Source of the DNA: Dictyocoela muelleri
Taxonomy: Eukaryota > Microsporidia
DNA: 12,906 nucleotides
Reading direction: 5' to 3'
Assembly: GCA_016256075.1 (NCBI GenBank)
Contig: SDVU01000491.1
Span: forward strand, 1 to 12,906
Of this stretch, positions 1-7,109 are shown in pieces; position 1 is the stretch's first letter, and each line of letters starts with the position of its first letter. Made by a program: the position numbers and the translations under genes. The notes under the pieces are model-generated. The model saw only the letters and a program-made list of their open reading frames with translations. It did no database searches and was not told the origin of the DNA.

Positions 1-205
1 GAGAGTCCCTTCTGCTTCATTGTCATATTAGACCAAGTCTTAATCAGCTATACCACACTGAAACAACTGTATATTATACTATTATTTTATAGTTATGACC
101 GCTTAATGTCATTCCCTCATTATTTATTAAAGCGAAATTATATAATCCGATTCAATACTTAAATTTTACATTCAAGAGTGTCAACAACCGAGCTATCTTG
201 CCCAA
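1..205 (+). repeat. Dispersed repeat, copy A (runs off the left edge)
   Basis: The reverse complement of this stretch aligns by eye with 12433-12628 almost end to end. The best blocks are the first 50 bases (AGAGTCCCTTCT, then CTTAATCAGCTATACC against CTTAATCAGATATACC) and the stretch around 105-135 (ATTATTTATTAAAG). A third, more diverged copy lies near 5900-6290. Since it begins at base 1, the rest of the copy lies outside the window. It points toward the gene at 536, ending about 330 bases before its ATG. No coding frame, terminal inverted repeat or target duplication was found, so its class is unknown; MITE, solo LTR remnant or duplicated promoter DNA are all possible. Confidence 0.6.
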
Positions 206-436
206 TTCTTTTATTAAACATTCATTTATTATTCAGAAGGAACCTTTTTATTGTTTAATAGTTACTTTAAAATAATATTTTTTTTGTATAAAGTATTCAA
301 ATATGTTTCTTTATAAACTGATTTTTTTAAGAAAAATTATCATAAAAATATTTAAAAATCAAGGTTTTATAAATTTAATAAATTTGTTTTTGTTGTTGAA
401 TTTAAACACTATTTTGATTTATTAATAATAAACATA

Positions 437-452
437 TAGGTTCTAGAACCTA
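437..452. promoter_or_regulatory. Perfect 16-bp palindrome upstream of the hexapeptide-repeat gene
   Basis: TAGGTTCTAGAACCTA reads the same on both strands and is followed by AACCTAACC. It lies 83 to 98 bases before the ATG at 536. A perfect palindrome with four G:C pairs per arm stands out in such AT-rich DNA and could bind a dimeric regulator. This is position and symmetry only; no known factor is recognised. Confidence 0.3.
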
Positions 453-525
453 AACCTAACCTTTAAACTAAAATTGACATTTTTTATTATTTACAAAATA
501 CACTTTTTAACAAAAAAAAATTCAA

Positions 526-531
526 CCACCC
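526..531 (+). promoter_or_regulatory. C-rich microsporidian start signal (CCACCC)
   Basis: CCACCC lies four bases before the ATG at 536 in otherwise A/T-only sequence. Short CCC- or GGG-like motifs immediately before the start codon, linked to transcription start and very short leaders, are known in microsporidia. The motif supports the ATG at 536 as the true start. Confidence 0.55.
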
Positions 532-535
532 TATC

Positions 536-2533
536 ATGAATAAATACTTTCGAAAAAGGAAAATTAAGATTTTTTTGATAATAAGTTGTTTCATAATTAT
601 CTTTCTGTTAGTTCCAGGCGTTGTTTTTCTTTTTAAAAGCAAAACAATATTTTCTGGTAATATTGAAAATGAAAAGGAATTAAATGTTGTTAAATCTAAA
701 GTTAATTGTATATCATCGAATTTAAACAATAGCAATTTATTTGGTAAAAAGGTAATATCTGATGAATTTAGTAAAATTCAAGATGAACAAATTAAATGTG
801 AAAAAATAAATGACAAGGAAAAAATATCTGATAACAAAAAAATATCTAAGAAAGAGAAAATAAACATTCAGGAAAAAATAACTGAAAAGGAAAAAGGCTT
901 ATTGATAAAATTAACTGATGAAGAAAAAATATGTGAAACGGAAAAAATAAATCACCCTGAAAACATAACTTGTCGAGAAAAAATAAATCACCAAGAAAAA
1001 ATAAATGAGGAAGAAAAAATAAATCACCAAGAAAACATAACTTGTCTAGAAAACATAACTTGTCTAGAAAACATAACTTGTCGAGAAAACATAACTTGTC
1101 GAGAAAAAATAAATGAGGAAGAAAAAATAAATCACCAAGAAAACATAACTTGTCTAGAAAATATAACTTGTCTAGAAAACATAACTTGTCTAGAAAACAT
1201 AACTTGTCGAAAAAAAATAAATGAGCAAGAAAAAATAAATCACCAAGAAAACATAACTTGTCGAGAAAAAATAAATGTTCAAGAAAACATAAATGAGGAA
1301 GAAAAAATAAATCACCAAGAAAGATTAACAGGCAAAATAAAAATACCCAATCAAGAAAAACTACCTGGTCAAGAAAAACTACCTGGTCAAGAACAAAATT
1401 TATTTGAAAAGTATAAAGTAGATCCAAATTATCAAAATTTAAATAATCATCAGCAAATTTTAAAATTACAAGAATATAAATCAATTCCTAATGAAACTGA
1501 AATTTTAATTAATAAAAATGAAGAAAATGAAAAATTAAATTTTAAAAAAGGGACAAAAGAAATAGCATTTCCTGAAAATTTGAATGAAGAAAAATCATTT
1601 GAAAAGAAATTTAAAATAGACAATTTAAATCCTAAAAGTTTAAAAAATAAAAATCATCAAAAAATAAAAAGTTTAATCCACAAAAACATTTTAAATTCAA
1701 AAATAAATACCTGGAAATCACTCAACGTAATAGAAAATTTCAAATTATTAATAAATGAGCTGAATTCAACCCAGTTTGATCAAAATAAATTGTTTAGAAA
1801 TCTTTTAATTCAAATATTTTCACCTGAAAATCATTTTAATAATGATTTCATAAAAAATGACTTATTTTTTCAATTATACTCAACTTTGGATATTCATAAT
1901 AAAGACCCGACGAACAAAAATATTATTTCTATTGAGCAAATACAAAAATTATTTGGATTAATTCAAATTAAGGTTCAAGACGAAGGCCGTGAATCTAGTT
2001 TTAAAACATATTCTGTAAAGTTAAATATTGATAGAAATAAATTTGAAAAAAGTGATGTGTATAGCATATTTGTAGAAGGGGAACTTAAAGATAATTTGTT
2101 AGACATTCTGAATGAAAAATATGAAATTTTAGGTTATAAAGAATCTTATTCTCCAAAGTTTTTTAAGAAAAATCTAAATAAATCAAAAAAGCTAAATCCA
2201 ACGGATCAAAATTCTTCGGGAATAAATTCAAAAAATGTGAATTCAATTTATCCTCAAAAAGAATTTTTATACTTAAATCAATGTTTTGCAATATTCTTTA
2301 GAGTTACTAATAAGTTCAACTTGAGCAATATTAACAAGATATTAATAAATGGTTTATTTTATCGATTATCAAGAATAATTTCACTTACTGAATCAGGCGA
2401 GATAAGTTGGGCTGTGAAGAATATTGATGGAGTTTTTAGTTATCGCGATAATAAAAATTTATCTTCTATTAACAAATTTGATTATTATAAAGAACCCGGT
2501 GATATTGTTATAATTTATGAAAGATGTGAGTAA
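536..2533 (+). CDS. Membrane-anchored hexapeptide-repeat protein with a possible degenerate USP domain
   Basis: A 665-residue protein, intronless, ending in TGA. Residues 1-11 are basic and 12-33 strongly hydrophobic (IFLIISCFIIIFLLVPG), giving a signal anchor or uncleaved signal peptide. Residues 89-118 and 130-285 are tandem hexapeptides of the form E-K/N-I-N/T-x-x; 26 units run without a gap over 130-285, and ten read ENITC[L/R], each with an N-I-T sequon and one Cys. Residues 286-380 are low-complexity, Asn/Lys/Glu-rich. Residues 395-665 look globular. I see USP-like features there: LFRNLL (419-424), IQKLFG then ESSFKTYSVKLNI (469-498), a YRL...SGEISWAVKN...DGVFSYRD stretch (609-638) and a terminal IVIIYER (657-663). 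The active-site Cys box is not visible, and the His of the usual GHY motif is replaced by Glu621, so any USP domain would be inactive. The gene itself is clear; the fold is inference. A secreted or surface protein facing the host is possible. Confidence 0.85.
   Translation: MNKYFRKRKIKIFLIISCFIIIFLLVPGVVFLFKSKTIFSGNIENEKELNVVKSKVNCISSNLNNSNLFGKKVISDEFSKIQDEQIKCEKINDKEKISDNKKISKKEKINIQEKITEKEKGLLIKLTDEEKICETEKINHPENITCREKINHQEKINEEEKINHQENITCLENITCLENITCRENITCREKINEEEKINHQENITCLENITCLENITCLENITCRKKINEQEKINHQENITCREKINVQENINEEEKINHQERLTGKIKIPNQEKLPGQEKLPGQEQNLFEKYKVDPNYQNLNNHQQILKLQEYKSIPNETEILINKNEENEKLNFKKGTKEIAFPENLNEEKSFEKKFKIDNLNPKSLKNKNHQKIKSLIHKNILNSKINTWKSLNVIENFKLLINELNSTQFDQNKLFRNLLIQIFSPENHFNNDFIKNDLFFQLYSTLDIHNKDPTNKNIISIEQIQKLFGLIQIKVQDEGRESSFKTYSVKLNIDRNKFEKSDVYSIFVEGELKDNLLDILNEKYEILGYKESYSPKFFKKNLNKSKKLNPTDQNSSGINSKNVNSIYPQKEFLYLNQCFAIFFRVTNKFNLSNINKILINGLFYRLSRIISLTESGEISWAVKNIDGVFSYRDNKNLSSINKFDYYKEPGDIVIIYERCE
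800..889 (+). repeat. Degenerate leading part of the hexapeptide array (5 units)
   Basis: Codons 89-118 hold five imperfect units, beginning EKINDK and EKISDN, with the same E-K-I-x core as the main array. The main array restarts at codon 130 after an 11-residue stretch that breaks the 6-residue phase. These units have diverged more than the central ones, as expected for the older edge of an expanding array. Confidence 0.75.
923..1390 (+). repeat. 18-bp tandem array (26 hexapeptide codon units) with 108-bp higher-order repeat
   Basis: Twenty-six in-frame 18-bp units code for E[KN]I[NT]xx. Central units are nearly identical at the DNA level (GAAAACATAACTTGTCTA, with CTA/CGA variation at the last codon). 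Two adjacent 108-bp blocks, 995-1102 and 1103-1210, repeat the same six-unit order and differ in a single residue. This shows recent duplication of whole blocks by slippage or unequal exchange. Edge units (such as EKLPGQ twice at the end) have diverged. Every unit is a multiple of three, so length changes keep the frame. Confidence 0.9.
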
Positions 2534-2568
2534 TTTGATTTTTATAGATAAAAAAATAAGGTTATCAA

Positions 2569-2574
2569 AATAAA
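2569..2574 (+). terminator. Possible polyadenylation signal (AATAAA)
   Basis: AATAAA occurs 36 bases after the stop of the hexapeptide-repeat gene. In DNA this AT-rich the motif is common by chance, so this is positional support only. Confidence 0.25.
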
Positions 2575-2608
2575 AAGGTTAATTGTCAAAAATAATTTCA
2601 TCGGATTT

Positions 2609-2647
2609 TATTTTTTAAAATATTTATTTTTTAAAATATTTATTTTT
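2609..2647. repeat. 16-bp AT-rich tandem repeat (about 2.4 copies)
   Basis: TATTTTTTAAAATATT occurs at 2609-2624 and 2625-2640, followed by a partial third copy. It lies in the spacer 2534-3039, in which I see no gene. Confidence 0.8.
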
Positions 2648-2731
2648 CGGGTGATTTATACTTTTAAGAATTTTTTATAAATCATGCTAAAATAAATTGA
2701 TGAAAATTCATTATGAATTTAAATTACGATA

Positions 2732-2763
2732 AATATAAATTAAGTTTAATATAAATTAAGTTG
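2732..2763. repeat. 16-bp tandem duplication
   Basis: AATATAAATTAAGTTT at 2732-2747 is followed directly by AATATAAATTAAGTTG at 2748-2763. This is simple slippage-type DNA in the gene-free spacer. Confidence 0.7.
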
Positions 2764-3014
2764 AAAATTACGATATTTATTTTATAGAAAATGATTAGAA
2801 GTTAGTTGTTCATTTTATAATAATATAGACACATCATGATTAATAAAATTTTATCTTTAAACAATTCAAAATAATTAATTACAAAAATATTTTTTTTGGA
2901 ATTTTGTATAGCAGAGCAGATTTTTATCTGTTTTATAAAAATTAAACAAATTGCACGCGCAACATTTAAATAAATAAATATTTATATTTGTAAATAAATA
3001 TTTATATATAAATG

Positions 3015-3052
3015 AATATACAGTGTGTAAATAAATATACAGTGTGTAAATA
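3015..3052. repeat. Exact 19-bp tandem duplication at the edge of the Tc1/mariner remnant
   Basis: AATATACAGTGTGTAAATA is present twice, at 3015-3033 and 3034-3052, without change. Each copy contains TACAGTG, which resembles the outer end of a Tc1/mariner terminal repeat next to its TA target. The duplication may come from the element end or may be chance slippage. Confidence 0.7.
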
Positions 3053-4076
3053 TAAAAGTGTTCAGAAAAAAATTAAAAAAATCTAGCTGATAAATATCTA
3101 AAAAATTATATAATTAATGTAAATATATTTTTTTCCTGGACGGTTCCCTTTTCATTTTTTTTGCACATTATTAAAAAAATTATCTGTAAATAAAAAAAAG
3201 GTGCTTCAATTTATTTGCTAATATAACCACTTCATAAAAATAATCAGCTCGGTTTTTAAAGATATTCGCAAGCTTTTGACATAATTAACTGTGTATTCGG
3301 TTCCATTGCAATAATATTTTTCTTTTAAAAATCAAATTTAGTTTTAAAAGGTGTATTTCCGTTTTTATACTTAATTATGCCAGCAAGATTATCAATTGAG
3401 TTGCAGTCGGGCGATTTTAAAAAACCCCATAGTAAAACTTTTATATCATGAGTCTCGAAAAATTCACTTAAAAGATTGCTGTTGTGTTTTGAATCATTAT
3501 CCAAGACAAAAGTATAATCACTAAGACACAATTTCCTATCAGATTCGAACAATTTACTCGATAGCATATTCAAAATAAGCTGTATCATTTTCAAGATCAA
3601 TAAATACGATCTAGCCAACACCATTGTTTGAGAAAACCCCTAAAAAATAACGTATCCACCATTAAATTTTAGAGTTCTTTGATATTTTCCATCTTTAGAC
3701 TATCATCTAGTTTTCGCCGGATAAAAATTTCCCATTTGAATTTTTAAGGTTAAATTTACTTTTACACTATAAATTGGTTGATCAACATCATATTCTGCTA
3801 TTATTATCTATTTTTACTGGATTCATATCGCGATTCAATATGATATGGACTTAGAAGATTTTTTTTATTATGAACACGCAGAAATAAAAAAATATTTGAT
3901 ATTTTTTGCATGAATTGTGTTAAATTGAAATTTTTTACTTTTCATTGCCATTTTTAGCCAATTTTGACAAGAAATTTTGTTATTAGAATTATTTTCACTT
4001 AAAATATATTTTTTCAAAGTATTTCAACCTTATTTGATTATATTTTTCTTTAAATGATCTAAAGTGTAAAACCCTG
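3040..4076 (-). mobile_element. Decayed Tc1/mariner DNA transposon, approximate extent
   Basis: Tc1-like transposase remnants on the minus strand (3325-3870) lie between a left end reading TA-CAGTGTG (3038-3046) and a right end reading CCCTG-TA (4072-4078). The two ends, compared as inverted repeats, share CAG and scattered bases only, so the boundaries are weak. About 1.04 kb lies between them, a little shorter than typical Tc1 elements, in keeping with internal loss. From 3871 to the right end I see no further readable transposase. Confidence 0.35.
3325..3870 (-). pseudogene. Tc1/mariner transposase, broken C-terminal part
   Basis: The clearest section, 3325-3624, contains FVLDNDSKHNSNLL, the counterpart of Tc1 QQDNDPKHTS with the second catalytic Asp, and KSPDCNSIDN, the counterpart of SPDLNPIEN; the third catalytic position is Asp rather than Glu, about 35 residues on because of one extra residue. 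Upstream on the same strand but in other frames are VFSNNGVG (Tc1 GCFSYYGVG, about 3620), KFNGGYVIF (about 3660), IRRKLDD (about 3715) and LLSPYHIESRYE (about 3850). At least two frame changes and several in-frame stops separate these pieces. The N-terminal DNA-binding helix-turn-helix domains are not readable. A full transposase is about 340 residues, so about half remains. The element is dead. Confidence 0.8.
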
Positions 4077-4350
4077 TATTTTTTTTATAATTTTCGCTAC
4101 TACAGATTGACGAAATAGTAATATTGTCCGATTTCCTTATTACTGTAATTAGCCTTAAATAATGAAATAATTTTAATTTTCGTTTATTGGTGAAATGTTC
4201 ACTCATAGGGGGTCTAAATAAAAAAATTTTTTATATGTTTATTGTTAAAAAATTTTAAATATAAAGGTGATTACTTCGTTTTGTCCAAACTGGACCAAAC
4301 GGCTATTTTCGACCAACAAAAGATGGGGTATTTTTTCGAAATATACCCCT
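3871..4350. other. Gene-free AT-rich spacer
   Basis: No coding region is supported. It covers the unreadable end of the Tc1/mariner remnant and about 270 bases before the FLYWCH pseudogene. TCATAGGGG (4203-4211) and CCCCTATGA (4346-4354) are 9-bp inverted copies 134 bases apart, and GGGGTAT/ATACCCC (4325-4331, 4343-4349) could form a small hairpin just before the next start codon. GGACCAAAC at 4290-4298 echoes a motif inside the Merlin ends. Confidence 0.5.
4346..4349 (+). promoter_or_regulatory. C-rich start signal (CCCC) before the FLYWCH pseudogene
   Basis: CCCC followed by one T precedes an ATG at 4351, the same layout as the start signals of the intact genes in this window. It suggests that the decayed FLYWCH frame was once a normally expressed host-type gene. 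Confidence 0.35.
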
Positions 4351-4768
4351 ATGATTAACATAAAAAATAATGAAAAACAAAATTTTATATTGTAAAAACT
4401 CAAAGAGGTTCAGATGCGATCATTTACAAAAATTTTTATTCTAATTTATGATGCTTAAAAATACTATGAAAATCTGGTGATGCAGTAATAAAAAATGTTC
4501 AAGCAAAATAATAACAGAAAATAATGAAATAGTGGAATACAGAGACAATATTATTGATTGTTTACCTTTAAGCGAACATGAAATAAAAAGAAAGATTGGT
4601 ATTGGTAAACCGAAAAAACTTGCAAGTAATACTTTTCTAAATAATAGTCAAATTATATCCGAAATTTTCAAAACATTAGATGGAAATGAAATTTCATATT
4701 TTCCAAGAAAGAAAAACAAAGATATTATGATCAAAAAAATCCGCGAAAAGGATATGTATAAATTTGAT
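4351..4768 (+). pseudogene. FLYWCH-type zinc-finger gene, 5' part, broken and cut by Merlin
   Basis: FLYWCH fingers bind DNA and occur in MULE-type transposases and in expanded gene families. From ATG 4351 the frame opens as MINIKNNEKQNF and then shifts to IVKTQRGSDAIIYKNFY (4389-4439), the typical start of this domain. After a second frame change it continues with W-stop-C (4475-4483) and CSNKKCSSKIITENNEI (4481-4531), matching the W-x-C-x4-C part of the finger; the stop takes the place of the residue between W and C. The expected H-x-H is not seen (DNIIDCLP here). A lysine-rich tail of about 70 residues follows, SEHEIKRKIGIGKPKK and onward. The frame is lost at 4769 exactly where the Merlin inverted repeat begins, and no clear continuation was found after 5844. 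It may be a host gene or the front of a MULE transposase. Confidence 0.6.
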
Positions 4769-5844
4769 GGGGCTTGTTAACATTCCGGACCAAACCAAAG
4801 TTAGTGACCTTTGATAATAAAAAAAAATAAAAAAATTAAAAAATATGAAAAATGCTAATTTATTAATAAATTTAAAATTATTTTTAATATTTTAATAAAT
4901 ATTTCAGTAAATTCACCGGCTATAATTCCGTATAGAAACCTGCGTTTCAAAACATATTCTTCAAGCCATACGTCAATGTTAATTCTTTTCACACCATTTT
5001 CACGCCTCATATTTGCTTTTAAATCAGACCAAAAAGATTTTATATCATTTGTATGCTCACCAGATCCGTTCTATAAACCATTTGTATGATTTACGATTAT
5101 ATGTTCCAATGATAATTCTTAAGTAACACCAGGGTATGATGGGTATACATCTGTCACAAATGTTCTAAATGGTTCAACATATTGTTTTAAAATGTCAACT
5201 AATGTAGTTACCCGCCTATTTTCAACTCTTTTTAAAAGGAATTTTTGTTTATCATATACGTCAATTACTCCTAAAATTTATATAATTCCGGGTGTTTCAT
5301 GACCGGTTTTTGTTGGACATCTTATTATTACCCGTCTCGACAAAACGGTTTCATCTGCCTGCAATTTAGTATTGAGACCACACAAAATAATTGGTCTTCT
5401 GTTGGAATAAATTTTACAAGCCTCCCTTAGTTTTTTCTTTATTCGATGTATAGTATTGTTGGGGAGATTATACCAATAATTCAATTGCTTATAAGATGCA
5501 TTTGACATCAATAAGAAAAAAACATGAATTAACTTAGTAAATGGGAGATTTGATCGGTATATCGGTTCTCTATGCCGGCAATTTGAAGTTTTACACCTAT
5601 ATCTAAATGTGAATTCCCGTCGCGTTTATAAATTTGGAGTTCAGTAATTCCGCGGCATTTGATACAACATCGCCGCAATTTAACAATTTCATAGTCCACT
5701 AAAAATTCCTTACATTCATTTAAACATGAAAATATTTTGTCAGCAATACTCAAAATCATAGGGTTAAATTTTATTTTTTTAATTATTTTGCTTTTGTTAC
5801 TTTCCCGGACCAAACATAAATGGTCCGTAAAAATAACAAGCCCC
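4769..5844 (-). mobile_element. Merlin (ISXO2/IS1016-like) DNA transposon, complete but inactive
   Basis: A 1076-bp element whose ends are inverted repeats: the left end begins GGGGCTTGTTA (4769-4779) followed by TTCCGGACCA, and the reverse complement of the right end begins GGGGCTTGTTA (5834-5844) followed by TTTACGGACCA, giving about 24 bp of imperfect inverted repeat. One decayed Merlin transposase fills the inside. The expected 8-9 bp target duplication is not visible (AAATTTGAT on the left, AAAAAATCT on the right). The right end also holds a hairpin, GGACCA/TGGTCC around 5809-5826. Merlin elements are known from animals and microsporidia. Confidence 0.8.
4855..5759 (-). pseudogene. Merlin transposase (ISXO2-like DDE), broken
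   Basis: The likely ATG is at 5759 (MILSIADKIF), giving about 300 codons, a normal Merlin length. In order: a remnant of the N-terminal zinc ribbon (CCIKC, about 5670), a helical linker (SYKQLNYWYNLPNNTI, about 5490-5450), the first catalytic Asp in KLQADETVLSRR (about 5355), the second in TFVTDVYPSYPG (about 5140), then VNHTNGL and GEHTNDIKSFW (about 5050). The family has HTN-x-IE-x-x-W there, so the catalytic Glu is Lys in this copy. There is one frame change near 5520 and there are three in-frame stops (near 5280, 5120 and 5070). The last 200 bases are one open frame to TAG at 4855. Apart from the frame change the whole protein is readable, so the copy is dead but moderately recent. Confidence 0.85.
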
Positions 5845-5899
5845 AAAAAATCTATAACTTTTATTAAATTAAAAAATTTAATATTTTTAATTATTTATA

Positions 5900-6290
5900 C
5901 AACCTTTAACACATTTCCTTTTGTACGCCATCTAGAAATTTTTTAATAAATATGATCCTGCATCCTATGTGAGTTTGACACTCTTAGTATACATAATTAT
6001 CCTTTTATAAATAACTCAGAAGGATACAGGTTATTTTAGGCGTTTCCATTATTTTTACGACTTTACATATTTTACTATTAAATGTCATACTACTTATTAC
6101 TGAATAATTTATTTTATTCATATTAAACCAAGTTGATCCGATATATAAAATTAAAATAACGCATGTTATTTATTTATTTTTGACCAGTTTTTGTCATTAT
6201 CCAATTATTTGATAATGCGAATTTTGAGAATTTAAAATCATGATGTCTGAATTTAAATTCAATAGTATTAAATACGATCTATAGGATCAT
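5900..6290 (+). repeat. Dispersed repeat, copy B (diverged, complete-looking)
   Basis: The reverse complement matches copy C along its length. GGATACAGG (6022-6030) pairs with CCTGTATCC near 12690, TATTAAACCAAGTTGATCCGATATA (about 6120-6144, 25 bases) with the block near 12583-12610, and GACCAGTTTTTGTCATTATCC with the block near 12520-12540. GATGTCTGAATTTAAATTC matches the 12460-12480 block. Spacing between the first two blocks is about 110 bases in both copies. It lies in the same orientation as copy A. Inside it CATTATC/GATAATG (6195-6217) can form a hairpin. No gene is visible over 5845-6445. Confidence 0.55.
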
Positions 6291-6445
6291 CTTTATTGAC
6301 TATATTATAATTTTTTAATAACTGTATTTATTTTAGAAAAAAAAAGCGAACTTAATTTATGAAAGTTTTTGTACATTGGTTATTAGTTTTTCATGCATAA
6401 ACATTTTAAATAAAAAAGAAGATCAAAATAAAAAAAGTTATATAT

Positions 6446-6590
6446 ACAGTCGGAGGGAAAAATATACGGTCTGTGGGAAGAATACACGGTCGGAGGGAAA
6501 ATTCTGCAAGAGTTAATTATAAGGTATTATGGGAAATTAAAAGTTCGGAGGGAAAAATTATAAGGTCATAAGAAAAATTATAAGGGCGAT
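6446..6590 (+). repeat. 20-bp degenerate tandem array, left arm of an opposed pair
   Basis: Units follow CGGAGGGAAAAATATACGGT (6451-6470): CTGTGGGAAGAATACACGGT (6471-6490), CGGAGGGAAAATTCTGCAAG (6491-6510), and, after a 15-base interruption, ATTATGGGAAATTAAAAGTT (6526-6545), CGGAGGGAAAAATTATAAGGT (6546-6566) and CATAAGAAAAATTATAAGG. The 20-bp spacing and the GGGAAAAA core are kept. The same motif occurs in reverse orientation at 6757-7015. No reading frame of note runs through it. Confidence 0.65.
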
Positions 6591-6756
6591 AAAAATTTAC
6601 ATTTAAATATATTTTTTAAAATGCGAAATTCATATAGCGGGTCAAAAAAAATCTTATAAAATGTGTTCTTTACAAAGTAACTTTATATGGTGTTTTTTAT
6701 AATGTTTTTTTTGAGAAGTGATTTCAATAATATCCCCAATAAATTAACGATTAATT
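6591..6756. other. AT-rich spacer between the two opposed arrays
   Basis: About 165 bases without repeat units, gene or clear structure. If the flanking arrays paired, this would be the loop. Confidence 0.4.
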
Positions 6757-7015
6757 TTCTCGCTTTTTAATTCCCCTCATCTTTTATTATTTTCACTCGC
6801 CTTTTAATTTTTCCCTCCACTTTTAAACAAATATTTTTGTCAATACCAAACTTTCATATGTTATATACAGCAAAATTCATATTAGAGTGGTAAAAATGCC
6901 TCCAACTTAAAATTAATTCCTCCTTTTTATCATAAAATCTTACCAAAATTATCCTCCGCATGTATATTTTTTCCTCAGATCGTATATTTAACTTTTCCTA
7001 TCAAGATCTAATTTT
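6757..7015 (-). repeat. 20-bp degenerate tandem array, right arm in opposite orientation
   Basis: Read on the minus strand, 6757-6824 gives GTGGAGGGAAAAATTAAAAG, GCGAGTGAAAATAATAAAAG and ATGAGGGGAATTAAAAAG. After about 65 unrelated bases, 6894-7015 gives more degenerate units such as ATCTGAGGAAAAAATATAC and GCGGAGGATAATTTTGGTAAG. The G-rich core and the step near 20 bases match the left arm, so the pair forms a long imperfect palindrome about 570 bases across. This is a foldback-like structure of unknown origin. Confidence 0.55.
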
Positions 7016-7105
7016 CCAAATGCTTTTAAGCTTAATTATCTAAAATCGATATTTAACGACCGAATTATTCTTAACTAAAAACTAAAATTAAAGAAAATAA
7101 ATTTT

Positions 7106-7109
7106 ATAT
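7106..7109. repeat. Target-site duplication, left copy (ATAT)
   Basis: ATAT sits directly outside the left LTR, and ATAT at 11426-11429 sits directly outside the right LTR. A 4-5 bp duplication is usual for Ty3/gypsy insertion. In AT-rich DNA four matching bases are weak evidence alone, but the positions are exact. Confidence 0.5.

Noticed and set aside
1-60. A tRNA-like or SINE head in the dispersed repeat (GGTATAGCTGATTAAGAC on the minus strand)
   Set aside because: It resembles an A box only loosely, and there is no B box or cloverleaf; the other copies do not improve the match.
449-462. CCTAAACCTAACC as an interstitial telomere-like tract
   Set aside because: It is too short, with only about two units and unequal spacing.
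923-1390. Regular 18-bp repeats as a possible CRISPR-like array
   Set aside because: There are no spacers; the units are contiguous, in frame and translated, and the genome is eukaryotic.
846-1484. A 212-codon open frame antisense to the hexapeptide array, rich in Leu and Phe
   Set aside because: It mirrors the repeats of the sense gene, has no start signal of its own, and its openness follows from the repeat sequence.
4203-4354. Possible 150-bp MITE bounded by TCATAGGGG inverted copies
   Set aside because: Only 9 bases match, there is no target duplication, and one copy is explained by the CCCC start signal before ATG 4351.
5737-5946. Plus-strand open frame of 69 codons across the Merlin right end
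   Set aside because: It is a shadow of the Merlin transposase and its inverted repeat, with low-complexity hydrophobic content.
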